A stretch of 64,000 nucleotides of DNA from assembly GCF_016801865.2 (NCBI RefSeq), contig NC_068938.1, positions 9,734,520-9,798,519 of the forward strand, written 5' to 3'. The stretch is from Culex pipiens pallens. Taxonomy: Eukaryota; Arthropoda; Insecta; Diptera; Culicidae. This document shows positions 47,972-58,739 of this stretch, piece after piece. A program made the position numbers and the translations under genes. Position 1 is the stretch's first letter, and every line of letters begins with the position of its first letter. The notes beneath the pieces are model-generated. The model saw nothing but the letters and a program-made list of their open reading frames with translations, was not told the DNA's origin and did no database searches.

Positions 47972-49044
47972 AGCATGAGCATGAGCATGAGCATGGTTGA
48001 CTGCCAATGAGCTGCTACTCCGTTATTGACAGATCAGCTGAAGTTAAACAATGAATCAAAAATGATCAGTGGGAGCCAACCATCCGTTCACTGTTTAACC
48101 CCTGAAGACCCCGACTTTATTAGTCAATACCGGCGCCCTCCCAAGAAGCCTGCAGTTCAACGAAAGGGAGGAATGTTAGTCCGATAGTTGAAGTTGCAGA
48201 CTCATCAAGCACATAGTTTTTCGCTATATACTTGTTGATACCGCTTGAGACCGTTGAATCCACAGCATCTCCTTCAAGCATCACGTGATTATTTTTTTTT
48301 TTGGTTAGTAGGATAAGGTATTGGCTTTTCGATGCCCCCCGAGCTACGACGCTATGGGGAGGACTTTCATAACAGACCCGTCGGCGAGCCTTCCGAGCAA
48401 CGATGCTATGGGAAGGTCTTTCTGGTTAACACACAAAATCACTCACACACAGTTCTTTTGCTCCACTATTAACTCAACGATCCAAATTGTCAGTGCGTCT
48501 TTCGTTCATTAAATAGAATTGGCTTTTTCACCGCAGAAAAAAAAAATTAAACCTTATTCGAAAAATTTAAACACAATCCACCCGACGCCGTGCCTTTCGA
48601 TCAACGATGATATAGGAAGGGCTTTGAAAATCACAAAAGAAATCACTTTTCACTCCGCATATTTTTTACGACCACGCGCTCCCTTTGCCAATTTTGCACT
48701 GATGACGCTGCATTTTCAGAGGGTAATCTCCTCCTCGCAGCACACAATACACGATAAAAATGCGAAACAAATGGCACACAAAAAAAATCACTTTTCACTC
48801 CAAATATTTTTTACGACCACGCACTCCCTTTGCCAATTATGCACACTGCACTCGAACAGCGACACAAAAGAGACGGAAAATAACACGAAAAAACAGGACT
48901 GCGCGTCCCACAAGCACCGCACTACTGATGCCATTGTTTAATTATAATGACCAATCACCCCATGCACTCGAACAGCGACACAAAAGAGACGGAAAATAAC
49001 ACGAAAAAAAACAGAACTTCGCGTCCCCACAGGCACCGCACTAC
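47972..49044 (-). mobile_element. retroposon family R, long copy
   Basis: A perfect 24-bp direct repeat (47948-47971 and 49045-49068, starting CATTTTGTAGATGGGCAATG) flanks it as a target duplication. Read on the minus strand, the 5' part has a duplicated unit of about 78 bp (CACTCGAACAGCGACACAAA at 48849 and 48965). A second duplicated block follows (TTTTTTACGACCACGCGCTC and its variant near 48663 and 48806). Next come three copies of the CATCGTTGATCG-type motif, a 53-codon ORF and an ATGCTC-repeat 3' tail (47971-47994). Confidence 0.7.
48120..48281 (-). CDS. small ORF in retroposon family R (53 aa)
   Basis: The ATG at 48281 opens 53 codons ending in TAA at 48120-48122. The stop overlaps TAATAAAG, so an AATAAA polyadenylation-like signal sits at the very end. 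Residues include LEGDAVDSTVSSG and a terminal ELQASWEGAGID. The copy at 18300-18440 keeps much of the frame, with several amino-acid changes, but a deletion breaks it. I do not recognise the peptide. It may be a leftover of a LINE protein or a chance frame. Confidence 0.3.
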   Translation of the reverse strand: MLEGDAVDSTVSSGINKYIAKNYVLDESATSTIGLTFLPFVELQASWEGAGID

Positions 49045-49263
49045 CATTTTGTAGATGGGCAATGTGTGTACACAAAGTGAAAAAAAATAATTTTGAGTGG
49101 TGCTGACAAGGAAATTCACAAAAAATCATCAGCAGATTTTCTGGGAGAATTTCGGGAGCGATTTTCTTTTGCGAGATTTGCTTCCTCTCTCTTTCGCGGG
49201 TGAAAAAAGTTCGCAAGCGAAATTGATTTTTTCGCGATTATTTCATCCCTGGCCTATATCCAT

Positions 49264-49338
49264 GCCCGCCGCGGGAATCGAACCAGCAACCTCTGGATTG
49301 TGAGTCCAGTGCGCGGTCCGATTGATCCACACGGGCGG
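49264..49338 (-). mobile_element. tRNA-like sequence with CAC anticodon, SINE head or pseudogene
   Basis: The minus strand gives a 7-bp acceptor with one mismatch (GCCCGTG/GGCGGGC), a perfect anticodon stem CTGGA/TCCAG around CTCACAA (anticodon CAC, Val) and box B GGTTCGATTCC. The T stem has four of five pairs, but the D stem is poor. A near relative at 1114-1190 points to a dispersed family. A diverged real tRNA-Val is less likely. Confidence 0.55.
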
Positions 49339-49559
49339 TATACATAAATACAGATTTTAAAATTGAAAATTTAATACTATTTTGATTTTTTTTATTTGTA
49401 TTTGTTTTCAGGATTTCTGATGAATTATATCAGATAACTTTTAATGAAAAGTTATCAAAGATGTAGTAATTGGTAGAGTGATTCTGTCGAGCTTTTTTTT
49501 TTTTCAAAAATGGTAATTTTATCGCACATTTGTGTGAAAATATCCTATTTTTTTCGTAA

Positions 49560-49990
49560 CTTCGATTCCAGTTTGATCACATCCTCCCACTCGGACCACC
49601 CTCCAATCCAGAGGGAGTGGAGTGGCCATCCGCCAAGAATCGTTCCATCGCGATGCAATAATGTTTCGGGCTGGAGAGTGAAAAAAGCGTTGCATGACGG
49701 ACGAAGAAGGAGGTTTGTGAAGACGCGCCCGTCACACCTTGATCCCTTCTTCTGGGCTGGAATTTTTCTGCATCAGCGTTACCAATCGAAACAAGAGCTG
49801 ATAGGGGTACTTGAAGGGGTGGGAGGGTGGACGGACTGTAGATAGAGTTCAGTGATAAACGAGCGAGTCGAGAAAGAGAATACGGTTGCGCGGTTTTTGT
49901 ATTGTACAATTTGTACATATAGGTATATGGTATGTGTGTGTATTAAATTTTACGTCAGTTGAGCGCGGGGATAATAAAAACGGACTAGCA
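49560..49990. other. GC-richer single-copy island
   Basis: Repeat-poor with frames of about 110 codons open on both strands and no domain. Possible regulatory block. Confidence 0.35.
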
Positions 49991-50234
49991 GGCAGCACTG
50001 CCAGAATTGCAAATGCTTAATTAAAATATTAATCAAATGGAATATGTAGTTAAACTTTGATTAAATTGTTACAAATAGCCGTGTTAGCATAACAAAGTAA
50101 TGCGATAGCTAGATGGGCTTTTATTTGTAACATTCATTTCTGATCAGGTGGAAAATACAATCTCGGTTTTGAATGCATTATCATTGAAAATAATCAAAGG
50201 GGAAACAAAAGATCTTCGCCCTTAGGCGGGCATC

Positions 50235-50390
50235 AATCACAGAAAACAATCAATTCTCGATATCGTGAGTTTATTCATGAGTATTCATGAGTATGGTGCA
50301 TTTGCACTATAAACGTGAATATATTATTTCGTGGTACGCAAATTCATGAACATAATTCACGATTTCGGGAATTGACTTTTTTCCGTGATC
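50235..50390. mobile_element. small MITE with ATCACAGAAAACAATCAATT ends
   Basis: The left ATCACAGAAAACAATCAATT continues into CTCGATATCGTGA. It is matched inverted by TCACGATTTCGGGAATTGAC continuing into TTTTTTCCGTGAT. The centre holds a duplicated TATTCATGAG. Confidence 0.65.
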
Positions 50391-50892
50391 TTAAAAGTTT
50401 TCAAAAGTCAATTGATTGGTTTTAAAAAGCATTGCAAAGAAGAGCTCATAAAATTTCACACTATTTTATGGTTGGAAGTTTGACTTGTTTTATGTAATGC
50501 TTAAAAAAATAATTTCTTTCCGCATACTCGGAACACACTCAATCTCGGAACAATTTTGTGATAATTTGTCAAGAGCAACAAAACACGGACTCCAAATTGC
50601 CTTTTCTATAATTGTGGGCTTTTTGTACCTCCCACAATCACGAAATTCCTCATTTTATCTAAAATTTCACCCAAAAATGATTAAACTATTTTAAAAACCG
50701 TAGGGACCATCCATAAACCACGTGGACACTTTTGTTAAAAAATAAACATTTGGCGAAATTTGCGAAATGGCTTCTTTTGAATGGATAAAGTTTCATTCAA
50801 CACTAAAAATACCAAAAAACGCCGATTTCAAAAAGTTGCATAAATGCTTTGTGTAACTGTAACTTACATTATGCATCATTAGTTCAACAGAT
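50391..50892. other. AT-rich DNA without gene
   Basis: No feature recognised. Confidence 0.35.
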
Positions 50893-50984
50893 AAACCCCT
50901 TTTTACGCGGTGGCGTTACGCTTTTTGTATCGTCGATATCTATAAAACCATATAGTAATATAGCAAACTTCAAAAAGCTTGTTG

Positions 50985-53309
50985 AGCAATTCCATGTCAA
51001 ATAGGGAATCGGTTGTACCCGACAAAAAGTGGTCAAAGACAAATATCTGTATATCTGTAAGCCCATGCATCCAATTGAAATGTGGTCAAAGACAAACTTA
51101 TGGGAAATTGGACGAGCTTTCCGGTAAAAATATTTTCGAGACTGAAAAATCAAGTCGGTCATATAGAAATTGCCAAAAACCATCAAAAAACCTATTTTTT
51201 CAACATTTTTATTTTTAAAACCGCTGTAAATTTACAAGGATTGGACTTAGGACAATGGTCAATATGGAGACTTTTATGAAAAATTGTCTGGAGAATTGAT
51301 TCCCGTATTCAATTTTTGAAAATTTTGACGTTTAGAGCACTTTTCAAAAAAACAGTTTCAGTAAATGATTTTTGTATTTTTTTAGGTGAGTTGCTCCATC
51401 CTGCATTTTTCGTGAGTCTTTTTGTAACATCTTAGGCTATTTTCACAAAAAAATTGTACGAAAAAAAATCGTGGGCTCAGCTTCAAATTTGACTTTTAAA
51501 CTTAAAAATCAAAAAATCTCATAAAAGTAGAGCGTTTTTTTCTTTTAGTGTATGTTTTTCGGAAAGCCTGTCAAATTTCCTACAAGTTTGTCTTTGACGA
51601 CTTTTTGATACGATGCAACGGTTTTGTTTAAATAACGAAATACAAAAATATTTAATACACTTACGCCCTTCTCAAATGTCATTATCGAGTGTAACTGACT
51701 CCATATACACAAAAATGGCTTATATACAGTATGTCAAAAAAGTATTTACACCCCTTGGGCACTATGCACATTTTGTGATGAAACATGTAAAAAATTTAAA
51801 GTTTGACAGGAACCTAGTACTACGTTTTGTTCAGAAACTCTTGCCAAACATTTTGCTACAAAAAGCTCATGAAAAGATGATTTCTATAAAAAGTTATATA
51901 ACAAATACTATTACGAAAATAAAAAAGGTGCAAAAAAAGTTTGTACACCTTTCGAAAAATTAACATAAATAATGTAATTTGTTGACAAATCACCATAAAT
52001 CCAGTCTCCAAATAGGCATCCTTGACTGATTAAAAAAATAATTTGGATTGAATATAAAGTTTACTTACTACTTAGTATAAAAGTTTATATAACTCTGGAA
52101 ATTCTATATAAAACTTATCTAAACTTGATTTTGCAAACTTTCAATTCAACTAAATGTCAATATATTACCATAGAATTGCTAAATAAACATTTTGGAGAGG
52201 GTATAACACCGTTTTGGGGGTATTTGTATCGATAGAATAGATTTTTCGTTGGAATTTCGTACCAACCCGGAATTACGTCGTAGGAAAATCCGCCGGCATC
52301 CGAACCGGTCCACGATTCACAAGTCAACCTATGTGGAATCGGAAAGGGCATAAAATTTCCGATCTTTTGATACCCATACATCTTGGTTTTCTATAAAACC
52401 TACGTTTTTAAATACCTGGGGAAAAAGTAAGTTTGATCCACGAGAACAAAAATTACGAAATTCCATACATTTTTGGCAGGTTGCTCAAACGAAACCATAA
52501 CAACGTTTTTGCCTAGGTATTTAAAAACGTGGGTTTTATAGAAAACCTAGATGTCTGGGTATCAAAAGATCGGAAATTTTATGCCCTTTCCGATGCCACA
52601 TAGGTTGACTTGTTAATTGTGGACCGGTTCGGATGCCGGCGGATTTTCCGACGACGTAATTCCGGGTTTGTACGAAATTCCAACGAAAAATCTATTCTGT
52701 CGATACAAATACCCCCAAAACGATGTTATACCCACTCCAAAATGTTTATTTAGCAAGTCTATGGTAATATATTGACATTTATTTGAATTAAAAGTTTGCA
52801 AAATTAAGTTTAGATAAGTTTTATAAAGAATTTCCAGAGTTATATAAACTTTTATACTAAGTAGTTAGTAAACTTTATATTCATTCCAAATTATTTTTTT
52901 AATCAGTCAAGGATGCCTATTTGGAGTTGGGAGACAGGATTTATGGTGATTTGTCAACAAATTACATTATTTATGTTAATTTTTCGAAAGGTGTACAAAC
53001 TTTTTTTGCACCTTTTTTATTTTCGTAATAGTATTTGTTATATAACTTTTTATAGAAATCACCTTTTCATGAGCTTTTTGTAGCAAAACGTTTGGCATGA
53101 GTTTCTGAACAAAACGTAGTACTAGGTTCCTGTCAAACTTTAAATTTTTTACATGTTTCATCACAAAATGTGCATAGTGCCCAAGGGGTGTAAATACTTT
53201 TTTGACATACTGTATGCCTAGAATAACATATCTACAAAGTTTCATTGAAATCGGAGAGGGTCGAGAAAAAAGTACCTAAAAAATCCTGTTTTGGGCTGGA
53301 ATTGCTCTA
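50985..53309. mobile_element. foldback element A, copy 2 (middle level of nest)
   Basis: The ends AGCAATTCCATGTC and GGCTGGAATTGCT, and shared interior words (CAAAGACAAACTTATGGGAA, AAAATGGCTTATATA), match 6221-7460 and 58740-59855. Bases 51727-53212 interrupt it at the TATATA. Confidence 0.7.
51727..53212. mobile_element. Tc1/mariner-type foldback MITE, innermost level
   Basis: The terminus CAGTATGTCAAAAAAGTATT is inverted at the right (AATACTTTTTTGACATACTG). TA dinucleotides flank both ends (51725-51726 and 53213-53214), as for Tc1/mariner insertion. Arms of about 700 bp are near-mirror copies with a centre near 52460. The two 77-residue look-alike peptides on opposite arms are one sequence read twice. 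Confidence 0.85.
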
Positions 53310-53454
53310 TTATAGATCTGAACAAATGCTACAAATTATTTTTTAAAGATTGCAAGAAAGTTGCGATATTCCAAAAAAATCGACAAATTAGAAAAACGTA
53401 ACGCACCGCGTAAAAAGAGGTTTCTTTGTATGAAGACATTCAGAAATTACGGTC

Positions 53455-53656
53455 AAACCTCGCATGGTGCGCAGGCGTTACGCTTTGTTTTTCTTCGAAT
53501 TCTCTGAAATGATATAATATTTTGCAATTTTTTTCAAGCAATTTGCTCGTCATGTTCCAATCTACAATTAGCTTCAAGAAGAATGCAAAAATATTATGTC
53601 GTTTCGGAGTAATCGAAGAAAAACTAAGCGTTACACCTGCGCACTATGTGAGGTTT
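53455..53656. mobile_element. small MITE with GCGTTACG-containing ends
   Basis: AAACCTCGCATGGTGCGCAG (then GCGTTACGCTT) is inverted as AAGCGTTACACCTGCGCACT (then ATGTGAGGTTT), giving about 200 bp. It is related in its GTTACGC word to the outer element ending at 53423. Confidence 0.65.
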
Positions 53657-54289
53657 AACTGTAGTATCTTTGGAACGAGTTTAAGAAAAATGAAAAAAAT
53701 GCAGTGTCCAATTACAGTCCAATATCATTCCACAGAATATAATTTCCCAGAAATGATTAATAACTCAGAATAAATCATTCTCCAGAATGAACCATTTACC
53801 AGACATGTTTAACGCTGTTGTTTTATTTTTAAATTGAATTGTTTATTTTTATGACAATAATTAAACTCGTGGAGATACCTTCTTAAAAAATATTTGAGAA
53901 TATAAAAAGATGGGAAATTTTTTACTAGAGTTGTGATATTCAAAATTCTGCCCTATTCGCTTAAAAACAAAGACAAACTGACATTTATTTTAAACTATCG
54001 AATGACATGGCATAATCTTTCACCTAAAGTATTGCAAATTACTAAAACGTATTGATATGTTAGATAGTAGCGATATCGAAAGCTCACTCAGTTTACAATC
54101 ATTACTACTACCTAGTATTTTTTCAAGATCAAAGTTAATTTATGTTCCTCCTTCATTTTTTTCAATATTAAATACTGGATCATTTTTTTGAAACTTAAAA
54201 AAATGATTCATCATTTCAGAATCGAACAAATTGTAGATCAACAAAATTGTTAAAAAAAAAAAAAGAAAATTGTTCCAACTTTTGATGAA
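53657..54289. other. AT-rich DNA without gene
   Basis: Bases 53740-53800 repeat CAGAAT-type words shared with the 36342-36892 element. Nothing else recognised. Confidence 0.4.
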
Positions 54290-55318
54290 ATAGATAGCTG
54301 TCATCCGAGCCCCTCACGCTTCAAAATTGCAAAATTCCAGGCAGCCCTTCAAAACCCTCTTCAACGGTCATATTCCCTCCTTTTTTTGTTGCCATTTGCA
54401 CAATACAACACCAAACAAGGTTGCACTGCAAATCAAATTCGCTTCTCCCGTGCAAAATCACGCACTCCATCCGGTCGTTGATGCGTCGAGCGAAAAACGA
54501 AAAATGAAACATTTTTTTCCAAGACCAAGCAACCCGGGACTCGGAACTCCAAGAAGGGTGGGTGGGAAAAGTGCGTGCGTGCGTGCGCGCGTGGGTGGGT
54601 GCGGGCTGCATTCGGAATAATAAAATGCAATTTTCCGATGCACTTTTTCGCCCACGGGGGAAAAACCTCACATAAAAGTGTGAGTTTGAGTGTGTGTGCG
54701 ATATGCTGCTTATATGTTGGCCACCGTGGACTTATGTATATCTCTGGAGTTGGCCATCGGGACCGGTTGCGGGAGCACCACCTCACCACGTGGCCGGTCA
54801 GTCGTCCGGGTTGGATGGTCCGAGGTGCCACGGCGCGCCGCCGTGTGGCCGCCGCGCTCCGTCATCGTTACCTTGCCTTGTCTGCTACGATGACGGTGAC
54901 GGCGACGACTTTGCCGTGGCTTATTCTCCGTTTGAGATTCGAGCGGGTTACTTGGATGAGGACGTTTCGCGTCGCGCTGATTGCATAGCTGTAGGCGAAT
55001 AGTGCGCGCTTAGCGACACCTGTTGGGCGATAGTGATACTAATGTAGTGTTTATGGTTTCTTGCAGATTCGGTGCGCGTGGACGTTTCGAGGGAAGTTCC
55101 GTTGGGCCTAATGCCACCAGCAAGGACACTGTGAATCGGAACGGTCACCGGTGACGGTGACGGGCAAGCTCGAGTGTCAAGGGCTCGTGGTATTGGTGAG
55201 AGAGTGAGCGGGAATTGGCTCTCTCCTTCTCTCTCGCTCGCGGCGTCGGTGGCGCGCGACGGCCAGTGACTGCGAACTTGACTCCTGGTCCCGCGCTGGC
55301 TGGCTGGCTGGCCATCCT

Positions 55319-55324
55319 TATATA
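55319..55324 (+). promoter_or_regulatory. TATA-like box
   Basis: TATATA within a strongly GC-rich stretch, 25 bp upstream of an E-box and about 0.9 kb upstream of the start codon. The position suits a core promoter, but no clear initiator was found. Confidence 0.35.
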
Positions 55325-55345
55325 CCGTGCTAGGGTGGGGGCGGC

Positions 55346-55521
55346 GGACACGTGGCGGGTCAAGGAGCGGGATGACGGTAGCCAAGGGATGCTAAGGAGT
55401 TGGAAGATGCGAACGCCGAAGATCAAACGGTGTTCGGTCGTCTAAGACGTTGGTTCTTCCCGGGGTCTTCGTGCGTGCGATCTGGAGACCGTTGAAAGAG
55501 AGGGGGTTGTGGACACGTGGC
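55346..55521. promoter_or_regulatory. paired GGACACGTGGC E-boxes
   Basis: An 11-base GGACACGTGGC occurs at 55346-55356 and again at 55511-55521, 165 bp apart. CACGTG is the palindromic site of bHLH factors (CLK/CYC, Myc/Max, USF or Mondo type). Which factor, if any, is inference. Confidence 0.4.
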
Positions 55522-56206
55522 ACGCGCGGAAGTGAACAGCATAATTTGGATTGTGCGTGCCAGAGAAGGCCCTCCGGCGATTTTTGAAGTCATTTTCGGG
55601 AAGAAAACTAATGATAAGACTGAAAAAGGTGGAAATTTAGTGTCAATGCAAAGGAAACAAAGTTACTGAAAGGAATGAGTATTACGAATAGTGTAAAAAT
55701 CTGTAAAAAAATAATTTAATAGAAATAATTCAATCAAATGTAAAAAGTAACCAAATGTAGCAACCAAACTCGCAATTTTAAAACAAATAATCAAAACCAA
55801 ACCTCTTAAAACTAAACGATTTAAAACAAATTGTGCAATAAAACGGACCACTTTTTATCTCGAAAAAAGGAACAATCATCTCGCAAAAACTTCTCCCTTT
55901 GGAAGAAAAGCTAGAACAAAGTGAAACTTCTTAAAGGAGTTGCCAACCAATACAGGCAAGATCCCGTGTGTACAGAAAGAAAGGATGCAAAAACACTCGA
56001 CGCACACATTGACGCACTCTCTCGGCACAACTAGTAGTGGTGGTGGTGGTGGTGGTGTTACTCCTTAAGAATAAGGAGGTGTTACTCTCTCCCTCTTCGA
56101 GGGGGGTGGCCATTCCGGAAGCCGGGAAAAATCCCAACCCCACACGCAAAAACCTGCAAGAAAACAGGATAATCGATAACCAGCGTGACTTCAAGATCGG
56201 CTCAAA

Positions 56207-56631
56207 ATGAAGGAGTAAGTAGTAACAAGATTAAAATCTAAATAGAGGTCAACCCAAAAAACTAACCTCAACCCATCTCTCTCTTTAATCCCACCTCAAG
56301 AAACCCGATGATTGACGTGTTTGACGTGTCGTCGGACTTTAACCCGGACATGATCCTGTCGAACGTGTTCCTCGATCCGTCGCTGGACTTTATGACCAGC
56401 ATCGACGACGCGGACATCATGGCGCAGGATTTTCTGCACTTTGCCACCGCTAGCGGGAGTGGAAGTGCAATGTTTTATCCTGCGGAACAGCAACATCAAC
56501 AGCAACAGCCGCAGGTGGAGCAACAGCAAATGCAGCAACAAATTCAAATGCCTCAACAGCAGCAGATGCAATTGCAGCAGCAGCAACAACAGTTTGCGAT
56601 TATTCCGCCGCAAAAGTGTGTTGTGGAACAG
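56207..56631 (+). CDS. 5' coding exons of an acidic, Q-rich putative transcription factor (partial)
   Basis: The ATG at 56207 has a good insect context (CTCAAAATG) and an in-frame TGA 21 nt upstream. Exon 1 (56207-56214) ends at GTAAGT. An 86-bp intron follows (56215-56300), with CTAAC branch-like sequence, a pyrimidine-rich tract and CAG-type acceptor CCTCAAG. Exon 2 (56301-56631) continues in frame (MKENP then MIDVFDVSSDF) and ends phase 0 at CAG|GTGAGT. The 113 residues hold an acidic-hydrophobic stretch (about 11-50, with NPDMILSNVFLD and IMAQDFLHFA) and a Gln-rich tract (about 65-100), typical of activation domains. No DNA-binding domain is included; the rest lies beyond the window. I do not recognise the gene. 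Confidence 0.7.
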
Positions 56632-56940
56632 GTGAGTCTTTGACATTATTTGAATTATATCAAAAGGAAATAAGTTGAATGTCAACCAATGATTTGCAGT
56701 CTGACCAAAACTTAATACAATTATTAAAAAGCTGAAATTGTATGAGAAAGTCCGCAAAAATGGACAGGGTAAAGCGAAAATTAACAGATTTCACAAAAAA
56801 GGTGGCGTTAAATGTGTCGAATCATTGTCAAATGTGAAATCTTTATCTAAATTTGTTTGAAAATTAACTTAGTAAAGGACCGCAAAGCGATCCGAGTAAA
56901 CCCATACAAGTTAGTAGCGATTGAAAGAAAACGTCTTTGT
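56632..56940 (+). other. start of a long intron
   Basis: Begins with donor GTGAGTCTTTG after exon 2. No following exon was found in the window, so the intron should be at least 7 kb if the gene model is right. Confidence 0.5.
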
Positions 56941-57735
56941 AGGGGGACAGGGGGTAATATGCACCCCCTAAGGGAAAACTGTGATTTCTCAACCATAACA
57001 GCATTTCTGTAAAAGAATTTCGTTAGATGTTCATAAATAACTATTAGTTAACGTCATCCAAGTGAAAAAAAGTCATTAAAAACCTCAAAATTGTTTAAAA
57101 ATAACAGATTTCTAAAAATATTTTTGATTACTTTCAAACAACCATGCGGGGCAATATGCACCGCAACATTGGGGCAAAATGCACTGCAACAATGGGGCAA
57201 AATGCACCGGGTAAAAGCAGTTTTCACTAGTCACCACTAGATGACACCGCTGTTTTTACAAAGGAGCTTCACAGCAGTGCATTTTGCCCCGACCCCGCTT
57301 TTTGCAGAAAATTTAATTAAAAAATCATTTTTTGATGTTTTTGGACTCATCTATCTTCAGAATAATGAAGATTATGGCAAAAAATATATACTAAATATAT
57401 ATATAAATTTTGAGGTTTTTTAAGACTTTTTTCACATGGATGACGAAGAATAATAGTTGTTTAAGAACATCGAGCAAAATTCTTCCACAGTAATACTGTA
57501 ATGGTTGAGAAATCACAGTTTTCCCTTAGGGGGTGCATATTACCCCCTCTCCCCCTACAGTTTTGCAAATAACTTAAGCTGTTTTCATACCACGATGTTC
57601 AAATTTGTCCAGCATGGTTTAGCAGTGTTAAGCTTCCAATTTCTATGACTTTTCCCCGGAAAATTCTTCCAAATACCGAGAAAAGCAAGGGGTGCATTTT
57701 GCCCCGGGGGTGCATATTACCCCCCCCCCCCCCTA
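56941..57735 (-). mobile_element. MITE, GGTAATATGCACCCC family, copy 3
   Basis: Inverted relative to 21867-22640, with ends AGGGGGACAGGGGGTAATAT and a 14-base C run at 57720-57733. Three short GGGGCAAAATGCACCG-type words repeat near 57148-57210. It lies inside the inferred intron. Confidence 0.75.
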
Positions 57736-58739
57736 CGTCTTATATTTTGCCTAAGAAATCGAAAATAAAAATGTTTAATAAACATATTATTATACTTCCT
57801 ATTTTTTAGGGTTCTAATGATTTTAGAAAAACTTCACATATCTTCCTTAATTTTTTGCAATTTTAATTTTTACTTTTTTTTATTTTATAGCGTTTTTTAG
57901 TCAGCTATACAATTCCCAGTTAGTTTTCTTTTTTTTGCATTTTGCACTATAAATTTAACCAGTTTTCTTCAGGTTGGTCTTTTGAAACCTAAAATATTCG
58001 GAGTTTTTCGTAAAATACAAGACAAGAAATATTGTGCTCTAAAAGTGCTGCCTTCAAAACAATAGCAAACTTTTGTTTTTGAAATCATGATTTAATTAAA
58101 AAAAATCACGTTGAAACATACTAATAATATATTTAGTCTTTATACACATAACTTTTGGTATGATAGTTTTGATCACCAAAAATTTTTGTTTTTTTATGGC
58201 TTTAGTTGATGATTTTTGGCGAAAAAAGAACCAAAAGAACATTAATTTTTGTGAATATAATTTTATTTATATTCAATTGATGTTTATTTGCTGTCTATCA
58301 GAAATCAAGTACAGAAGAACATTTCTTTTGTTTTTTTTTAATTTGCTTTCATTGTTCGTTACGTCAAAATAACTATTTCTAGCAGACTTTTTTCTTTTTT
58401 GTTAATAAAACATATTTCACATTCTGTTACAACCAACTTGATTTGATTATGCGGTGATATTTTGAATAATTTTTAATCATCTCCTTGCTGTCGTATAAAC
58501 TATTATGTTTCAAAATATGCATCAAGCAATACAAGACACTTAGATTTTTTGAGAGATAGGAGAACAAAAAAATGTCGGCTCTCTTTTGTTCAAAATCAAC
58601 AAAAAAAATAACAATTATTTGTGGTTTTATGCAAATCCAGCAAAATTTTGTTTGTTTTATCTAGATTTTCAAGAAATCTAGCTGAAACTTGATTTTTATG
58701 TACTTTTTGTAGTTTTTTAAGTATTTCTTGTGTTCAGTT
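57736..58739. other. AT-rich intronic DNA
   Basis: No exon or repeat pair recognised. Confidence 0.4.

Larger units (their letters stand above)
50893..53423. mobile_element. outermost inverted-repeat element of a three-level nest
   Basis: The left end AAACCCCTTTTTACGCGGTG is inverted as ACCGCGTAAAAAGAGGTTT at the right. A GTTACG word just inside each end fits the related small element at 53455-53656. Its interior is almost wholly occupied by two further elements. Confidence 0.6.
54290..56206 (+). promoter_or_regulatory. probable promoter and 5' UTR of the Q-rich gene
   Basis: Composition becomes GC-rich and the stretch is free of the repeats found elsewhere. It lies directly upstream of the best-supported coding start. 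It holds CACGTG at 54787-54792, 55349-55354 and 55514-55519, the last two in the same GGACACGTGGC context. A TATATA lies at 55319-55324. Hairpin CTCCTTA/TAAGGAG lies at 56061-56078 and a GGT run at about 56036-56057. Frames of 130-145 codons occur on both strands and look compositional. Transcription start and any 5' UTR introns are not determined; TTTCTTGCAG near 55056-55065 is a plausible acceptor. Confidence 0.5.

Noticed and set aside
51613..53245. Matching Lys/Phe/Val-rich peptides on opposite strands
   Set aside because: They are mirrored arms of the Tc1-type foldback, with no catalytic motifs; no transposase is encoded.
54321..55385. Overlapping frames of 100-145 codons in the GC-rich region upstream of 56207
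   Set aside because: Open on both strands and in several frames at once, Arg/Pro/Ser-rich, with no domain; better explained as promoter/5' UTR composition.
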